A DNA stretch of 64,000 nucleotides from Aliibacillus thermotolerans (GTDB lineage: Bacteria; Bacillota; Bacilli; Bacillales; Marinococcaceae), in contig NZ_WKJG01000004.1 of the NCBI RefSeq assembly GCF_027853235.1, positions 1 through 64,000 of the forward strand, given 5' to 3'. The notes below the pieces were generated by a model. The model searched no databases. It saw only the letters and a list, made by a program, of their open reading frames with translations, and was not told the origin of the DNA. The position numbers and the translations under genes are program-made. Shown here piece by piece: positions 7,934 through 17,705 of the stretch (positions are counted from its first letter, which is position 1; every line of letters begins with the position of its first letter).

Positions 7934-10615
7934 ATGAAAAATGTTTGGAGTATCTTTAAGCAGGATTTAAAAAATATACGCAGGGTGCCTTTTGTAGGTA
8001 TCCTCCTCCTCGGTCTGGCTGTATTACCTGCGTTATATGCGTGGTTTAATTTGGGTTCTGCCTGGGATCCTTATGCGAATACAGAAGGAATACAAATTGC
8101 TGTAGTGAATGAAGATGAAGGTGCGGAAGTAGAAGGAGAGTATATTAATATTGGCAAACAACTGGTCAAAAATCTGGAGGACAATGAGGAGTTGGGTTGG
8201 GAAATAAGTTCAAGACAAGAGGCAGAGGATGGAGTTAAGCATGGTGATTACTATGCGGCCATTTACATTAATCGTACATTTTCGGAGGATTTGACCCAGG
8301 TAATAAATGGAGGAGAGCCTCTTAAACCGGAAGTTTTGTATCAGGTAAATGAAAAGGTAAATGCTATTGCTCCCAAGATGACTTCTGCCGGAGCTACAGC
8401 AATTGTAACTGAAATAAATGAGCAGTTTATAGAAGAAACATCGAAAGCTCTATTTAAAGAATTTAATAGGTTAGGCATCCGGCTGGAAGAAGAACTTCCG
8501 ACGATGCGGAAGATTAAGCAGGTTGTTTATGAACTGGAGAAACGTTTCCCGGAAATAAACAGTTTTGCCGAAATTTTAATTGAGGTGGAGGAAAACTGGG
8601 GAAAAATTGACAGCAGTATTGAGCAATTTTTAGGATTAGAAGAATATTTTCCTGCAATTCATAGTAGTGCTGAATTAATATTGCGCCTGGATGAACAATT
8701 TCCTTATATTAATCAGTTGGGTGAAGAAGTTTTAAAGCTCGAGCAAACTATTCCGGAGCTGGAGCAGGCCATTGAAAATGTAAATGGCCTTGGAGAAAGC
8801 TTTTCCGATGTTGCCGACCGCCTGGAGTGGGCATTGATGCAAGCCCAATCTGCACAAGCCACAATTATTGATTTACAAGAAACTGTTCCGGTTTTGATTG
8901 ATAAAAGAGGTGCTGCAGAGGAATATGTGGAATTTCTTCAGGAATTTTCCAGAGAAGTGGAAGATTCTATAGATTCAGTGAGTGATATCATCCTGCAGCA
9001 GCTTTATTTTATTCATCAGTCGGCATCCACAGTTGATCAAACCCTCGCTTTAATAGACGATGTGGAATCCACTGATGAGGTGGAGGAAGTTTTAAGGCAT
9101 GTAAATGAACAATTATTATCCAGTATGGATGTCATAGATAACACGATTAAACTGTATACCATGCTATATGAAGCTACGCAGGATGACAACATTCCTACAA
9201 TGATTAATCAACTGACTACGCTGCAGAATGTGTTGAAATCACTTCAGCAGGAAATGGATCATCTCCTGGAGCTACTGGAACAAGAAGAAGAGCTGGATAT
9301 GAAAAAAGTAGAGGAAGTCCGCCAAAAAGCACAGGAAGTAGAAGCATCTTCCAATCATATTGCAAGCTTGTTAAAAAATGAATGGGCAGATAGTGTGAAA
9401 AATGCTTATGCAATGTTATTAAATGATTTAACTCATTCGAAAGCTGACGTCGAAAATGCCTATCATGAGCTGGATACTATAGGTGAAATGCTTGACCAGG
9501 CAGAAGAAGTGACAATGACAGGTGAGGAGATATTGCAGGAATTACTGAATACGTTACCTGATGTGGAAGACAGGGTGGCTCAACTTGAACAAAAGATACA
9601 GAATGGTTTTCCAAAAGTTATCCATATAATAGAAACGTCTGCAAGATTTATAAAAGAAGATTTGCCTCTAATAGAAAGCCGTGTGAATCATATGGCGGGG
9701 ATCATAGAAAATGACCTTCCGGATGCGGAGCAGAAGTATGTGAAATTGGCAGGAATTTTAAAGGAAAAAGTACCGGAAGTAAAAGCATCATTAAGTGAAA
9801 TAAATGACTTTAGTCGTACGTATCTTCCGGAATTTGAAGAAGCAATTTATGATACGGCAGATCAATTAAGAGAAATGGAAGAAGAGGACCGGATTGCCGA
9901 ATTAATATCTGTCCTGCGAAATGACTTGGAAGAAGAAAGTGATTTTTTTGCCAGTCCAGTTGATTTAAAAGAAGAAAAGTTATTTCATATACCGAATTAC
10001 GGTTCAGCCAATGCACCTTTCTACACTGTTCTAAGTATTTGGGTTGGGGCATTATTGTTATCCAATTTATTGACAACCAATCTTCATCCGGCAGACAGGA
10101 GGGAAGGTTACACTTTAAGGCAAATTTATTTTGGTAAAATGATTTTATTTTTGATTGTAGGGGTATTGCAGGGGGTAATTGTCAGTACTGGTAATTTACA
10201 TTTACTTGGCATTTATGCTGCTCACCCTTTTTTACTCGTTATATTTTCCGTTATTATTGCAGTCATCTTTATGACTATCGTTTATACCCTTGTATCGATC
10301 CTGGGGAATATAGGAAAAGCATTGGCGATTGTGCTGCTTGTCCTTCAATTATCAAGTAGCGGCGGAACCTTCCCGATCGATGTGGCACCACCATTCTTTC
10401 AGGCAATTCACCCATTTATGCCGTTCACATATGCTATAGACCTGTTAAGGGAGGCGATTGGTGGTGTAATTCCATGGCTTGTATGGAAAAATATCGGTTT
10501 GCTTGTTGTATTTTGGTTCTTTGCTTTTATTGTTGGTGTACTGTTAAAACCAATTCTATCAGACAAAATTGAAAAATCGTACCAAAAATCCAAGTCAAGC
10601 AGGCTCATTGATTAG
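7934..10615 (+). CDS. yhgE: YhgE/Pip-family membrane protein (ABC-2-like, phage infection protein family)
   Basis: A large membrane protein of about 893 residues. The N-terminus MKNVWSIFKQDLKNIRRVP followed by one membrane segment (VGILLLGLAVLPALYAWFNL) is the YhgE/Pip hallmark. A long extracytoplasmic, strongly acidic, coiled-coil-rich region of about 650 residues follows, and the last 200 residues hold about five membrane helices of the ABC-2 type. Relatives include Lactococcus Pip, which is needed for phage c2 entry, and the ESX/T7SS component EsaA. The ATG at 7934 gives the family-typical start; the frame also contains an ATG at 7922. No strong ribosome binding site is visible for either. 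A terminator follows at 10650. Confidence 0.88.
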   Translation: MKNVWSIFKQDLKNIRRVPFVGILLLGLAVLPALYAWFNLGSAWDPYANTEGIQIAVVNEDEGAEVEGEYINIGKQLVKNLEDNEELGWEISSRQEAEDGVKHGDYYAAIYINRTFSEDLTQVINGGEPLKPEVLYQVNEKVNAIAPKMTSAGATAIVTEINEQFIEETSKALFKEFNRLGIRLEEELPTMRKIKQVVYELEKRFPEINSFAEILIEVEENWGKIDSSIEQFLGLEEYFPAIHSSAELILRLDEQFPYINQLGEEVLKLEQTIPELEQAIENVNGLGESFSDVADRLEWALMQAQSAQATIIDLQETVPVLIDKRGAAEEYVEFLQEFSREVEDSIDSVSDIILQQLYFIHQSASTVDQTLALIDDVESTDEVEEVLRHVNEQLLSSMDVIDNTIKLYTMLYEATQDDNIPTMINQLTTLQNVLKSLQQEMDHLLELLEQEEELDMKKVEEVRQKAQEVEASSNHIASLLKNEWADSVKNAYAMLLNDLTHSKADVENAYHELDTIGEMLDQAEEVTMTGEEILQELLNTLPDVEDRVAQLEQKIQNGFPKVIHIIETSARFIKEDLPLIESRVNHMAGIIENDLPDAEQKYVKLAGILKEKVPEVKASLSEINDFSRTYLPEFEEAIYDTADQLREMEEEDRIAELISVLRNDLEEESDFFASPVDLKEEKLFHIPNYGSANAPFYTVLSIWVGALLLSNLLTTNLHPADRREGYTLRQIYFGKMILFLIVGVLQGVIVSTGNLHLLGIYAAHPFLLVIFSVIIAVIFMTIVYTLVSILGNIGKALAIVLLVLQLSSSGGTFPIDVAPPFFQAIHPFMPFTYAIDLLREAIGGVIPWLVWKNIGLLVVFWFFAFIVGVLLKPILSDKIEKSYQKSKSSRLID

Positions 10616-10649
10616 AAAATTGGTGAATAAAAGGTGTTATACGCTTAGT

Positions 10650-10681
10650 GAAACTAACGCATTAATGCATGCGTTAGTTTC
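10650..10681 (+). terminator. Terminator after yhgE
   Basis: GAAACTAACGC and its exact complement GCGTTAGTTTC enclose a 10-base loop, 35 bases after the yhgE stop. The stem is followed by ATTTGTATTT. Confidence 0.65.
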
Positions 10682-10761
10682 ATTTGTATTTAAGCGTGAA
10701 AAATTTGAGCTTCCTCGAATCAACTTTTCAGTTAAACTTTATAATTTTTTAACAATTACCG

Positions 10762-11175
10762 GGTCCCATTATCGTGGTGGCAGTAAGTATTCTGCTTGTT
10801 TCACAATTCAATTTGGAAAAGTTTGGCCTGTCTATTGTAGGGGAGGTTCCTCAAGGGTTGCCGGTGCTTTCCATCCCGACGTTCAGCATGAATGCAGTCA
10901 TTGCATTGCTGCCGATTGCTTGAACCATATCATTTGTTGGTTTCATGGAATCTATTGCCATGGGAAAAGCAATAGCCGCTAAAGAAAAATACAAGATTGA
11001 ACCGAATAAAGAGCTGGTTGGTCTGGGACTTGCCAATATAGGGGGATCTTTCTTTTCAGTCTATCCGGTGACCGGAGGATTTTCCCGCTCTGTAGTAAAT
11101 TACGAATCAGGGGCAAGAACGCCGCTTGCTTCCATTATTACAGCAGTACTGATCATTCTGACTCTCTTATTCTTT
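10762..11175 (+). pseudogene. SulP-family sulfate/anion permease, internal fragment
   Basis: One frame reads VVAVSILLVSQFNLEKFGLS, VGEVPQGLPVLSIPTF, then a TGA at 10921-10923, then TISFVGFMESIAMGKAIAAK, ELVGLGLANIGGSFF, YPVTGGFSRS and GARTPLASIITAVL. This is the middle of a SulP permease, normally about 500-600 residues. Both ends are missing and the TGA replaces the Leu expected between ALLPIA and TISFVG. Sequence after about 11175 no longer looks like SulP. It is a relic with no start codon or ribosome binding site. Confidence 0.85.
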
Positions 11176-11552
11176 ATTGATTTCTGTCAACGGAGATACC
11201 TGCGGTCAGCGATAATCAATAAAAAGAAAAAACACACTTGGCGAAATACCCTTATCGGTATAAAATGATGTTAGCCAAGGAACGGAAGGCAGATGAGTAC
11301 TTGATCCAAAAACAAAGTACGGGGTGTTTGAATGAGTTCTCTTTCATTTCGCTTATTGTAGGCAATGACTGATTGGTGCTTGGGGCGATTATTTTAAGGG
11401 ATTATTAATCAAATGATACATTCGATGAAGGTGTACAAAAATCGCATTAACCATCTCGAGAAAAACTTGACGCACACATTTGCAAAAATCTGCTTGCACA
11501 ATGACGGATAATCATGTATAATGTCAAATGTCAGTAAAGGAGATAATCAAGT
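11176..11552 (+). other. Intergenic region before the tRNA cluster
   Basis: No gene or family fragment that I recognise. The tRNA operon promoter should lie here; TTGACG at 11467 and TTGCAC at 11493 followed by TATAAT at 11517 (18 bases after TTGCAC) are a reasonable candidate pair for the latter, 30 bases before tRNA-Glu. Confidence 0.4.
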
Positions 11553-11627
11553 GGCCCGTTGGTCAAGTGGTTAAGACACCGCCCTTTCACGGCGGTAACA
11601 GGGGTTCGAATCCCCTACGGGTCACCA
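11553..11627 (+). tRNA. tRNA-Glu (TTC)
   Basis: A cloverleaf with acceptor GGCCCGT pairing to ACGGGTC, anticodon loop CTTTCAC (anticodon TTC), T-loop GGTTCGAATCC and an encoded CCA end. It is the first of five same-strand tRNA genes. Confidence 0.97.
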
Positions 11628-11719
11628 TTTATTTTGTTATATTTATTGACATTCTTTTTACATTCACGTATAATATTTAAGTGTTGATTTTTGTATAGAT
11701 CGCTACGACGTTAGCAAGG

Positions 11720-11805
11720 GGAGGGGTAGCGAAGTTGGCCAAACGCGGCAGACTGTAAATCTGCTCCCTTTGGGTTCGGCGGTTCGAGTCCGTCCCCCTC
11801 CACCA
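11720..11805 (+). tRNA. tRNA-Tyr (GTA)
   Basis: 86 nt with the long variable arm of a type II tRNA. The anticodon loop ACTGTAAAT gives GTA. The acceptor GGAGGGG pairs with the CCCCTCC end and CCA is encoded. Confidence 0.96.
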
Positions 11806-11818
11806 TGAATGATATGAT

Positions 11819-11894
11819 GAGCCATTAGCTCAGTTGGCAGAGCATCTGACTTTTAATCAGAGGGTCGGAGGTTCGAATCCTCCATGGCTCACCA
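11819..11894 (+). tRNA. tRNA-Lys (TTT)
   Basis: Acceptor GAGCCAT pairs with ATGGCTC. The anticodon loop ACTTTTAAT gives TTT. T-loop GGTTCGAATCC, encoded CCA. Confidence 0.97.
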
Positions 11895-11902
11895 TTTTTT
11901 CT

Positions 11903-11976
11903 GCGGGTGTAGTTTAGTGGTAAAACCTCAGCCTTCCAAGCTGATGTCGTGGGTTCGATTCCCATCACCCGCTCCA
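11903..11976 (+). tRNA. tRNA-Gly (TCC)
   Basis: Acceptor GCGGGTG pairs with CACCCGC. The anticodon loop CTTCCAA gives TCC. T-loop GGTTCGATTCC, encoded CCA. Confidence 0.97.
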
Positions 11977-11999
11977 TTTTATTTTCTGTACATAGAGAA

Positions 12000-12075
12000 G
12001 GGGCCTTAGCTCAGCTGGGAGAGCGCCTGCTTTGCACGCAGGAGGTCAGCGGTTCGATCCCGCTAGGCTCCACCA
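12000..12075 (+). tRNA. tRNA-Ala (TGC)
   Basis: Acceptor GGGGCCT pairs with AGGCTCC with one G-U. The anticodon loop TTTGCAC gives TGC. T-loop GGTTCGATCCC, encoded CCA. It is the last tRNA before the terminator. Confidence 0.97.
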
Positions 12076-12093
12076 ATCATCCATCAAGTGACC

Positions 12094-12134
12094 AACCGCC
12101 TCGTAACTTTTTTAAAGTTATAGGCGGTTTTTTC
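12094..12134 (+). terminator. Rho-independent terminator of the tRNA operon
   Basis: AACCGCCT/AGGCGGTT outer arms with an inner GTAACTT/AAGTTAT extension, followed by TTTTTT. A textbook intrinsic terminator 18 bases after tRNA-Ala. Confidence 0.9.
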
Positions 12135-12171
12135 TTTCATAAACATTAGTTAAGTGCTTCTTTCCTCCTCT

Positions 12172-13200
12172 TCACCTTGACGAAGAGGATAATTCAAAGA
12201 ACGAGGTTACTTGCTGATAGATGGAAACGAGTTCGTATAAAATAATAAGTTCGGGAGGAAAATGCGTCGGAAAGCGCTCTTGATTAGTCATCATTTCTTC
12301 GTCTCCTTCCCAAAACAAATCCATCAGTTCCGTTATCTTTTCGTTGTGCGCCATCGATTCCACATCGCTTTCTGTTTGCAGAGAAGAGGCGATTTGTTCA
12401 ACAGCCTCGAAAATTTTTTCTCGTTCAGTCGCTGTCCAAGTGATTGTTTCCAGTGGAGTATTGACAACGTTATTAAGGTGGTAATGGATGAGACGTAAAT
12501 GGCTGAGTTGCTGATCCATTTTATCAAGGGATTGCTTTTTGCTTTTGATTAAAGGATGAAATTTGCTTTCATCTTTTTGGAAGCGTAAAAATGTTTCTGT
12601 TTGTTGGATCGTTTTATCTAGTTGCTCCAGTAAAACTTTTTCTTCATGATGATCTTCTTTTTGTTCTCTCAAAATGCCGCGAAACACCTTTTCTACTGCT
12701 TTTCCAGTATGTTTGGATAGGCGTCGGATATTTTGGACAATCTCTTTTGTGTAATTAGGTGGAAGAATAAACATATTCACAACTGTTGATACGAGAAGAC
12801 CAATTGTTGTAGTTCCCAGTCGAATAAAAAAAGCAATCATGTAATTGTCATGGATGACTTCGACCATGGCGACCGATGTTAAGGTGGCAACTAGTAGCCC
12901 CGCGTGCAAATGAAGGCGGTAACAAGTAATAATGGTAAGAATCGCCGCTAACGTATAAGTTAATGGGGAATGTCCAAATAATGAAATAAATAACACAGCA
13001 TAAAAAGAACCAATCGCGGAGGCAGGGAAGCGCACGATTCCTTTTTTAATGGAATCTGATACAGTTGGTTCTATGGTGACAATGGCTGTGATCACCGCAA
13101 ATACTGGCGGCCATCCAATCAATTCACATATTGTTGCTGTAAGAAAAATAGCAACTCCAGTTTTGAGTACTCGACCACCCGCAACTTGAAATTTTCTCAT
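12172..13200 (-). CDS. Aromatic acid exporter (ArAE/FUSC-like, DUF939) family membrane protein
   Basis: 342 residues. The N-terminal 150 hold about five to six short hydrophobic segments of the ArAE/FUSC type (GVAIFLTATICELIGWPP, TAIVTIEPTVSDSIKKG, RFPASAIGSFYAVLF). The remainder is a soluble, helical, charged domain as in the DUF939 C-terminal region. Members are thought to export aromatic or other organic acids, but substrates are rarely shown. The ATG at 13200 is preceded by a GAGGAA sequence. The gene is monocistronic and convergent with the tRNA operon. Aromatic export would fit the phenylacetate catabolism elsewhere in the window, but nothing local links them. Confidence 0.8.
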   Translation of the reverse strand: MRKFQVAGGRVLKTGVAIFLTATICELIGWPPVFAVITAIVTIEPTVSDSIKKGIVRFPASAIGSFYAVLFISLFGHSPLTYTLAAILTIITCYRLHLHAGLLVATLTSVAMVEVIHDNYMIAFFIRLGTTTIGLLVSTVVNMFILPPNYTKEIVQNIRRLSKHTGKAVEKVFRGILREQKEDHHEEKVLLEQLDKTIQQTETFLRFQKDESKFHPLIKSKKQSLDKMDQQLSHLRLIHYHLNNVVNTPLETITWTATEREKIFEAVEQIASSLQTESDVESMAHNEKITELMDLFWEGDEEMMTNQERFPTHFPPELIILYELVSIYQQVTSFFELSSSSR

Positions 13201-13492
13201 TTTTATTCCTCACATTAGCACGATGTATTCCCTTTTTAATATAAGTCATGATGAATAAGAGAGCAAATAAACGATGAATCAAACGTTTGATGAACATTCC
13301 ATTCGTTGTGGATAATTTTTTCAAAAAAGAGTAACAAATGAAGGAAATAGACGACTTGTTAGTGGATGTCTGAAACGCCATGGAAATGGCTAGGATAGAA
13401 ACATTAGGTATCCAAGAAGAATATAATCCATCTCACGAGCGACAGACAAGTTGTGATATAATAACGTGAGAGTCTGACTTGGGGGAAGAGCC

Positions 13493-14314
13493 ATGTTTCC
13501 TAGAGAGGATATTGACATATTGAACATCGTAGGAACTGTAGTCGACATTGCATTAGTCGCCTACGTTATATATAAATTAATTACAGTAATTCGTGGAACC
13601 AGAGCGGTTCAATTGTTAAAAGGAATTACTGTCATTTTAATTGTTTGGTTTTTAAGTAGCTTTTTTGGTTTGCGGACTTTACAATGGTTAATGTCACAAA
13701 CCGTGACGTACGGTTTACTTGCGATTATTATTATTTTCCAGCCAGAGTTGCGCCGAGCGCTAGAACAATTAGGGAGAGGGCGTTTTTTTACCCGTTCTAC
13801 CACAGTTGAAGAAAAAAATACGGTTCAGATGATAGAAGCAATGATGAAAGCAGTCAAATATATGGCAAAACGGCGAATAGGGGCCCTTATTTCTATTGAA
13901 AAGGAAACAGGGATGAATGACTACGTGGAGACTGGTATTCAGATGAATGCGAAAGTATCTACTGAGCTGTTAATTAATATTTTCATTCCAAACACTCCCC
14001 TTCATGACGGTGCAGTCATTATGAGAAACAATCAAATTACTGCCGCAGCTTGTTATTTGCCTTTATCAGAAAATCCTTTCATTTCTAAAGAATTAGGAAC
14101 AAGACATAGAGCGGCGCTTGGGATCAGTGAAGTGACGGACAGTTTAACGATTGTGATTTCGGAAGAGACAGGTAATATTTCTGTCGCGAAAAATGGGGAT
14201 CTTCATCGGGCCATTGATGAAGAGACACTCAAGGCGATGCTGGAAAAAGAACTTCTCGGCGATTTGAAGTCATCTTCCACCCGTTGGCAATGGGGAGGTT
14301 CGAGAAATGGATAA
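13493..14314 (+). CDS. cdaA: Diadenylate cyclase CdaA (c-di-AMP synthase)
   Basis: 273 residues. Three membrane helices lie in the first 85 residues, followed by the DAC domain with the catalytic DGA motif (172-174) and RHR motif (204-206). It condenses two ATP into cyclic di-AMP, the essential messenger for potassium and cell-wall homeostasis in Firmicutes. The ATG at 13493 is preceded by GGGGGAAG. It overlaps cdaR by 8 bases and glmM follows, the conserved cdaA-cdaR-glmM operon; the three products interact in B. subtilis and Listeria, where CdaR and GlmM modulate the cyclase. Confidence 0.97.
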   Translation: MFPREDIDILNIVGTVVDIALVAYVIYKLITVIRGTRAVQLLKGITVILIVWFLSSFFGLRTLQWLMSQTVTYGLLAIIIIFQPELRRALEQLGRGRFFTRSTTVEEKNTVQMIEAMMKAVKYMAKRRIGALISIEKETGMNDYVETGIQMNAKVSTELLINIFIPNTPLHDGAVIMRNNQITAAACYLPLSENPFISKELGTRHRAALGISEVTDSLTIVISEETGNISVAKNGDLHRAIDEETLKAMLEKELLGDLKSSSTRWQWGGSRNG

Positions 14315-15545
14315 ACTGTTTAGCAGTCACTGGTTTGTGAAGTTTGTGTCTGTTGTGATCGCCGTGATGCTGTATATGATGGTGAACACGAATAGCCTGA
14401 GTAATCAGCCTAGCATGTTTAGCAATCAAGAGGAAAGTACACATACGCTCACCGATGTGGAAGTAGAAGTGATTTATGATGATGAACAATATGCAGTCGT
14501 AAATATGGAGGAGACGGTGAATGTCAAGTTGACTGGAACACAGACATCAATTATGTTATTTCAGCTGTCTAGGCCGTCATATGAAGTATATGTTGATTTA
14601 GAAGACCGAGGTGAGGGTGTCCATAATGTTCCCATTGAGCATCGGAATTTTCCTACAGATTTGCAAGTCTCCATTACACCCAGCTATATGAGCGTTGAAT
14701 TACAAGAACTGGAAGAAGTTTCTTATTCCGTAGAAACGGAATTGAAAAATAGAAAAGAAGCAGCGGATGGTTATACTTTTGGGACTCCAAAAACAGAACC
14801 AAGTGAAGTAGTCGTAACCGCTCCGCGAGCAGTGCATCAGCAAATGGGATCTGTGAAGGCTTTTGTGGATGTAGCAGGAGTGGATGAACGTATCGAAACA
14901 GAAGCAGAGGTGTTCGCCTACGACAAAAACGGGACGTTACTAGAGTATCCGATTGAACCGGAAACGGTTCAAGTAACGGTACCAGTAACGGAGCCATTTA
15001 AAAAAGTTCCGATTAATTTATCGAGAGAAGGCAATTTGCCGAATGACTTAAGTATTACCTCTTTAAATATGAACCCAACGGAAGTGACCGTTTACGGGGA
15101 TCTGGATATTCTTGAAGACATTCATGCGGTGGAAGCAGTCATTGATGTCACTGAAATAGATAATGATGACGTGATTGAATTAAATGTGAATCCACCGGAA
15201 GGAGTAACGCGCATTCATCCAGAAACAGTAGAGGTGGAAATAGAAGTTGGTGAAAGAGATAGTCTCACGATAGAGGACGTGCCTATTACGTTGGAAAACG
15301 TACCTGAACACTATTCCGTAAAATGGACAAACCCGGAGAATGGACGTATGGACATGATTGTACATGGTGCAAAAAATATTCTTGATAGTTTAGATCTTGA
15401 TGAAATTAGTCTTTTTGTTGATTGGGAAGACCGAGACAGCGAAGGAGATGAAGAAACATTTCCTGTACGTGCTCGCGGTCCCGCAGAAATAAGAATAGAG
15501 CCAGAAATGGAACACATTCAATTAACATGGATAACAGAAGAATAA
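14307..15545 (+). CDS. cdaR: CdaR, YbbR-domain regulator of diadenylate cyclase
   Basis: 412 residues with one N-terminal membrane helix (HWFVKFVSVVIAVMLYMMV) and a long extracytoplasmic part that shows several YbbR-type repeats (about residues 45-130, 140-215, 225-300 and 315-405). It starts inside the end of cdaA, which suggests translational coupling. CdaR binds CdaA at the membrane and tunes c-di-AMP production. The protein is very acidic, as are other exported proteins in this window. Confidence 0.95.
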   Translation: MDKLFSSHWFVKFVSVVIAVMLYMMVNTNSLSNQPSMFSNQEESTHTLTDVEVEVIYDDEQYAVVNMEETVNVKLTGTQTSIMLFQLSRPSYEVYVDLEDRGEGVHNVPIEHRNFPTDLQVSITPSYMSVELQELEEVSYSVETELKNRKEAADGYTFGTPKTEPSEVVVTAPRAVHQQMGSVKAFVDVAGVDERIETEAEVFAYDKNGTLLEYPIEPETVQVTVPVTEPFKKVPINLSREGNLPNDLSITSLNMNPTEVTVYGDLDILEDIHAVEAVIDVTEIDNDDVIELNVNPPEGVTRIHPETVEVEIEVGERDSLTIEDVPITLENVPEHYSVKWTNPENGRMDMIVHGAKNILDSLDLDEISLFVDWEDRDSEGDEETFPVRARGPAEIRIEPEMEHIQLTWITEE

Positions 15546-15615
15546 AACAATAAAAGAACACGCTAAGCTGAAACGATAGATAGATACGTCTTGTTGAAGT
15601 AAGGAGAGATCGATG

Positions 15616-16968
15616 ATGGGTAAATATTTTGGTACCGATGGAATTCGCGGTATTGCAAACAAAGAATTAACACCAGAGCTTGCGTTCCGTGTAGGTCGTG
15701 CAGGAGGTTACGTTCTCACAAAAGATGTAGAGAAACCAAAAATATTAGTCGGACGAGACACACGTATTTCTGGTGAAATGTTAGAAGGGGCTCTCGTTAG
15801 TGGGTTATTGTCCGTTGGAGTGGAAGTGATGCGTCTCGGAGTCATATCGACGCCAGGAGTTTCGTATTTAACAAAAGCGTTAAGTGCTCAAGCAGGAATT
15901 ATGATTTCCGCTTCTCATAATCCAGTAGAAGATAACGGAATCAAATTTTTCCATTCAGATGGGTACAAGCTGTCAGAAGAACAAGAGGAACAAATAGAAA
16001 AGATCATGGAAGAAGATAGCATACCACGTCCTACTGGAGCAGGAATTGGAGTGGTGAACGATTATTTTGAAGGTGGACAAAAGTATCTCCAATTTTTAAA
16101 GCAAACAGTCAATGAAGACTTTTCTGGTCTTCACATTGTGCTTGATTGTGCGAATGGCGCAGCTTCTTCCCTCGCTCCGCATCTCTTTGCCGATTTAGAC
16201 GCCGATATTTCTACGATTGGATGTAATCCGAACGGTGTGAACATCAATGATGGTGTCGGTTCAACGCATCCGGAGGCTCTTATGGCTGCGGTAAAGGAAA
16301 AAGAAGCAGACGTCGGTCTTGCTTTTGATGGGGATGCCGACCGCTTAATTGCAGTAGATGAAAAAGGGCAGCTCATTGACGGCGATAAGATTATGTACAT
16401 TTGTGCAAAGTATTTAAAAGAAGAAGGACTCCTTGCCCACCAAACGGTAGTTACAACCGTGATGAGCAACTTAGGACTTTATAAAGCGTTAGAAAAAATT
16501 GGCATTGAAACGAAAAAAACTGCTGTCGGTGACCGTTATGTGATGGAAGAGATGCGTCAAGGCGGTTACACGTTAGGCGGTGAACAATCCGGTCACATCA
16601 TTTTCTTCGATCACGTTCGCACCGGAGATGGAATGCTTACCGCTCTCCAACTCGTCGATATTATGAAACAATCTGGAAAGACTTTATCTGAATTAGCAAG
16701 CGAGATGGAGAAGTATCCACAAAAACTCGTAAATGTTCGCGTGACCAACAAGAATGAGATTCATACAAATTCGTTCATAGCCGAAGCAATTGAACAAGCG
16801 GAAAAAGAAATGGATGGTCGCGGTCGCATTCTCGTTCGTCCTTCCGGCACAGAACCAGTGATTCGTGTAATGGTAGAAGCGGAAACAGAAGACATTTGTC
16901 ACAAATATGTCCAAAAAATTGCCGCTGTCGTGGAAGAGCAAATGGGTACGAAGAAAGAAGATGTATAA
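15616..16968 (+). CDS. glmM: Phosphoglucosamine mutase GlmM
   Basis: 450 residues. It converts glucosamine-6-phosphate to glucosamine-1-phosphate for UDP-GlcNAc and peptidoglycan synthesis. Motifs are [12 protein letters not shown] at the start, the active-site SASHNP with the phospho-serine at residue 100, the metal loop DGDADR (238-243), GEQSGH in the sugar loop, and RPSGTEP near the C-terminus. AAGGAGAG precedes two adjacent ATGs (15613 and 15616); I chose the second from the family start and a spacing of 9. No glmS or glmS ribozyme follows: the downstream region is a non-coding repeat region. Confidence 0.96.
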   Translation: MGKYFGTDGIRGIANKELTPELAFRVGRAGGYVLTKDVEKPKILVGRDTRISGEMLEGALVSGLLSVGVEVMRLGVISTPGVSYLTKALSAQAGIMISASHNPVEDNGIKFFHSDGYKLSEEQEEQIEKIMEEDSIPRPTGAGIGVVNDYFEGGQKYLQFLKQTVNEDFSGLHIVLDCANGAASSLAPHLFADLDADISTIGCNPNGVNINDGVGSTHPEALMAAVKEKEADVGLAFDGDADRLIAVDEKGQLIDGDKIMYICAKYLKEEGLLAHQTVVTTVMSNLGLYKALEKIGIETKKTAVGDRYVMEEMRQGGYTLGGEQSGHIIFFDHVRTGDGMLTALQLVDIMKQSGKTLSELASEMEKYPQKLVNVRVTNKNEIHTNSFIAEAIEQAEKEMDGRGRILVRPSGTEPVIRVMVEAETEDICHKYVQKIAAVVEEQMGTKKEDV

Positions 16969-17002
16969 TGAAAGAGTCAGAGATAAAACTCCAGTAATCA
17001 AA

Positions 17003-17026
17003 AGAGTGGTACTCACTCTCTTTTTT
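17003..17026 (+). terminator. Terminator after glmM
   Basis: AGAGTG/CACTCT with a 5-base loop and a CTTTTTT tail, 35 bases after the glmM stop; a short but standard intrinsic terminator. A stronger hairpin follows at 17066. Confidence 0.75.
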
Positions 17027-17061
17027 GCGCAAACGTGATGAGACCAATTCTTCATCACGTA

Positions 17062-17412
17062 GATGAAAAAAGTGTCGCATGAGGCGTTCATACGACACTT
17101 TTTTCGTATAATCTGAACAGGAATGGTCGTAAGAGGATTGAAATTGGAAATAAATGGTTGATCGGAGCATTTTTATGCTTCATGCGACGAATAACACTTA
17201 AAAAATAAGATGAATCGTTCCATGGACGTTTCATTTTGTAAAACACTGGTCAAATGGTCGTATGAAAGTTAAAATTGGAAGAAATGAGGATAAAAACAAG
17301 TCGCAACACGTTTCATACGACCTTTTATTACGAGAATGGTGCAATGAAGTGTCGTATAAAAGATTTATGCGACGAAATATCGCATAAAATTCCTACTGGA
17401 TGGTCTCATGAC
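17062..17412 (+). repeat. Interspersed non-coding repeat, copy 1 (second copy at 49326-49689)
   Basis: This segment can be aligned base for base with 49326-49689, at roughly four bases in five by eye, with one 12-13 base gap. Both copies start with a terminator-like hairpin (here AAAAAAGTGTCGCATGA/TTCATACGACACTTTTTT, 17066-17106) and contain many copies of GTCGYATGAA in both orientations, such as the pair GGTCGTATGAA (17257) and TTTCATACGACC (17311). A frame that is open in both copies changes equally at all codon positions, so it is not a gene. Both copies lie downstream of plus-strand operons. The family is not one that I recognise. Confidence 0.8.
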
Positions 17413-17705
17413 ATTTTGCATCGGGGATCCTTCCAGTGCATCCTGCTTACCACCTGCGGATAGAGTGTTCGTGCTTTTGGAGTAAATAAATGAAAACCCT
17501 ACAAAAAGAGGCTGGAAATCGGTCGTATGAACTATCCATGGAACCATTTTTTCATATCGTCGCATGGACAATAAAATGGAATGAATTAGGGAGGTTAAGG
17601 GCGGAATTTTCATTCATAGGACCATGATTTGAGTAAAAATAAACGAGGCTGTCTAATAAATCCTGAAAAATAAATCGAGAGTTCCTTTCAACAATCATTT
17701 AGCGC

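Noticed and set aside
10921-10923. In-frame TGA in the SulP fragment as a selenocysteine or recoded codon.
   Set aside because: The fragment lacks both ends, has no start or ribosome binding site, and Leu is expected at that place.
17272-17463. Small open frame (EEMRIKTSRN..., FHTTFYYEN...) that is also open in the second repeat copy at 49552-49788.
   Set aside because: Comparing the two copies codon by codon, changes fall as often at second positions as at third and most alter the residue. There is no sign of selection on a protein, so it is treated as part of a non-coding repeat.
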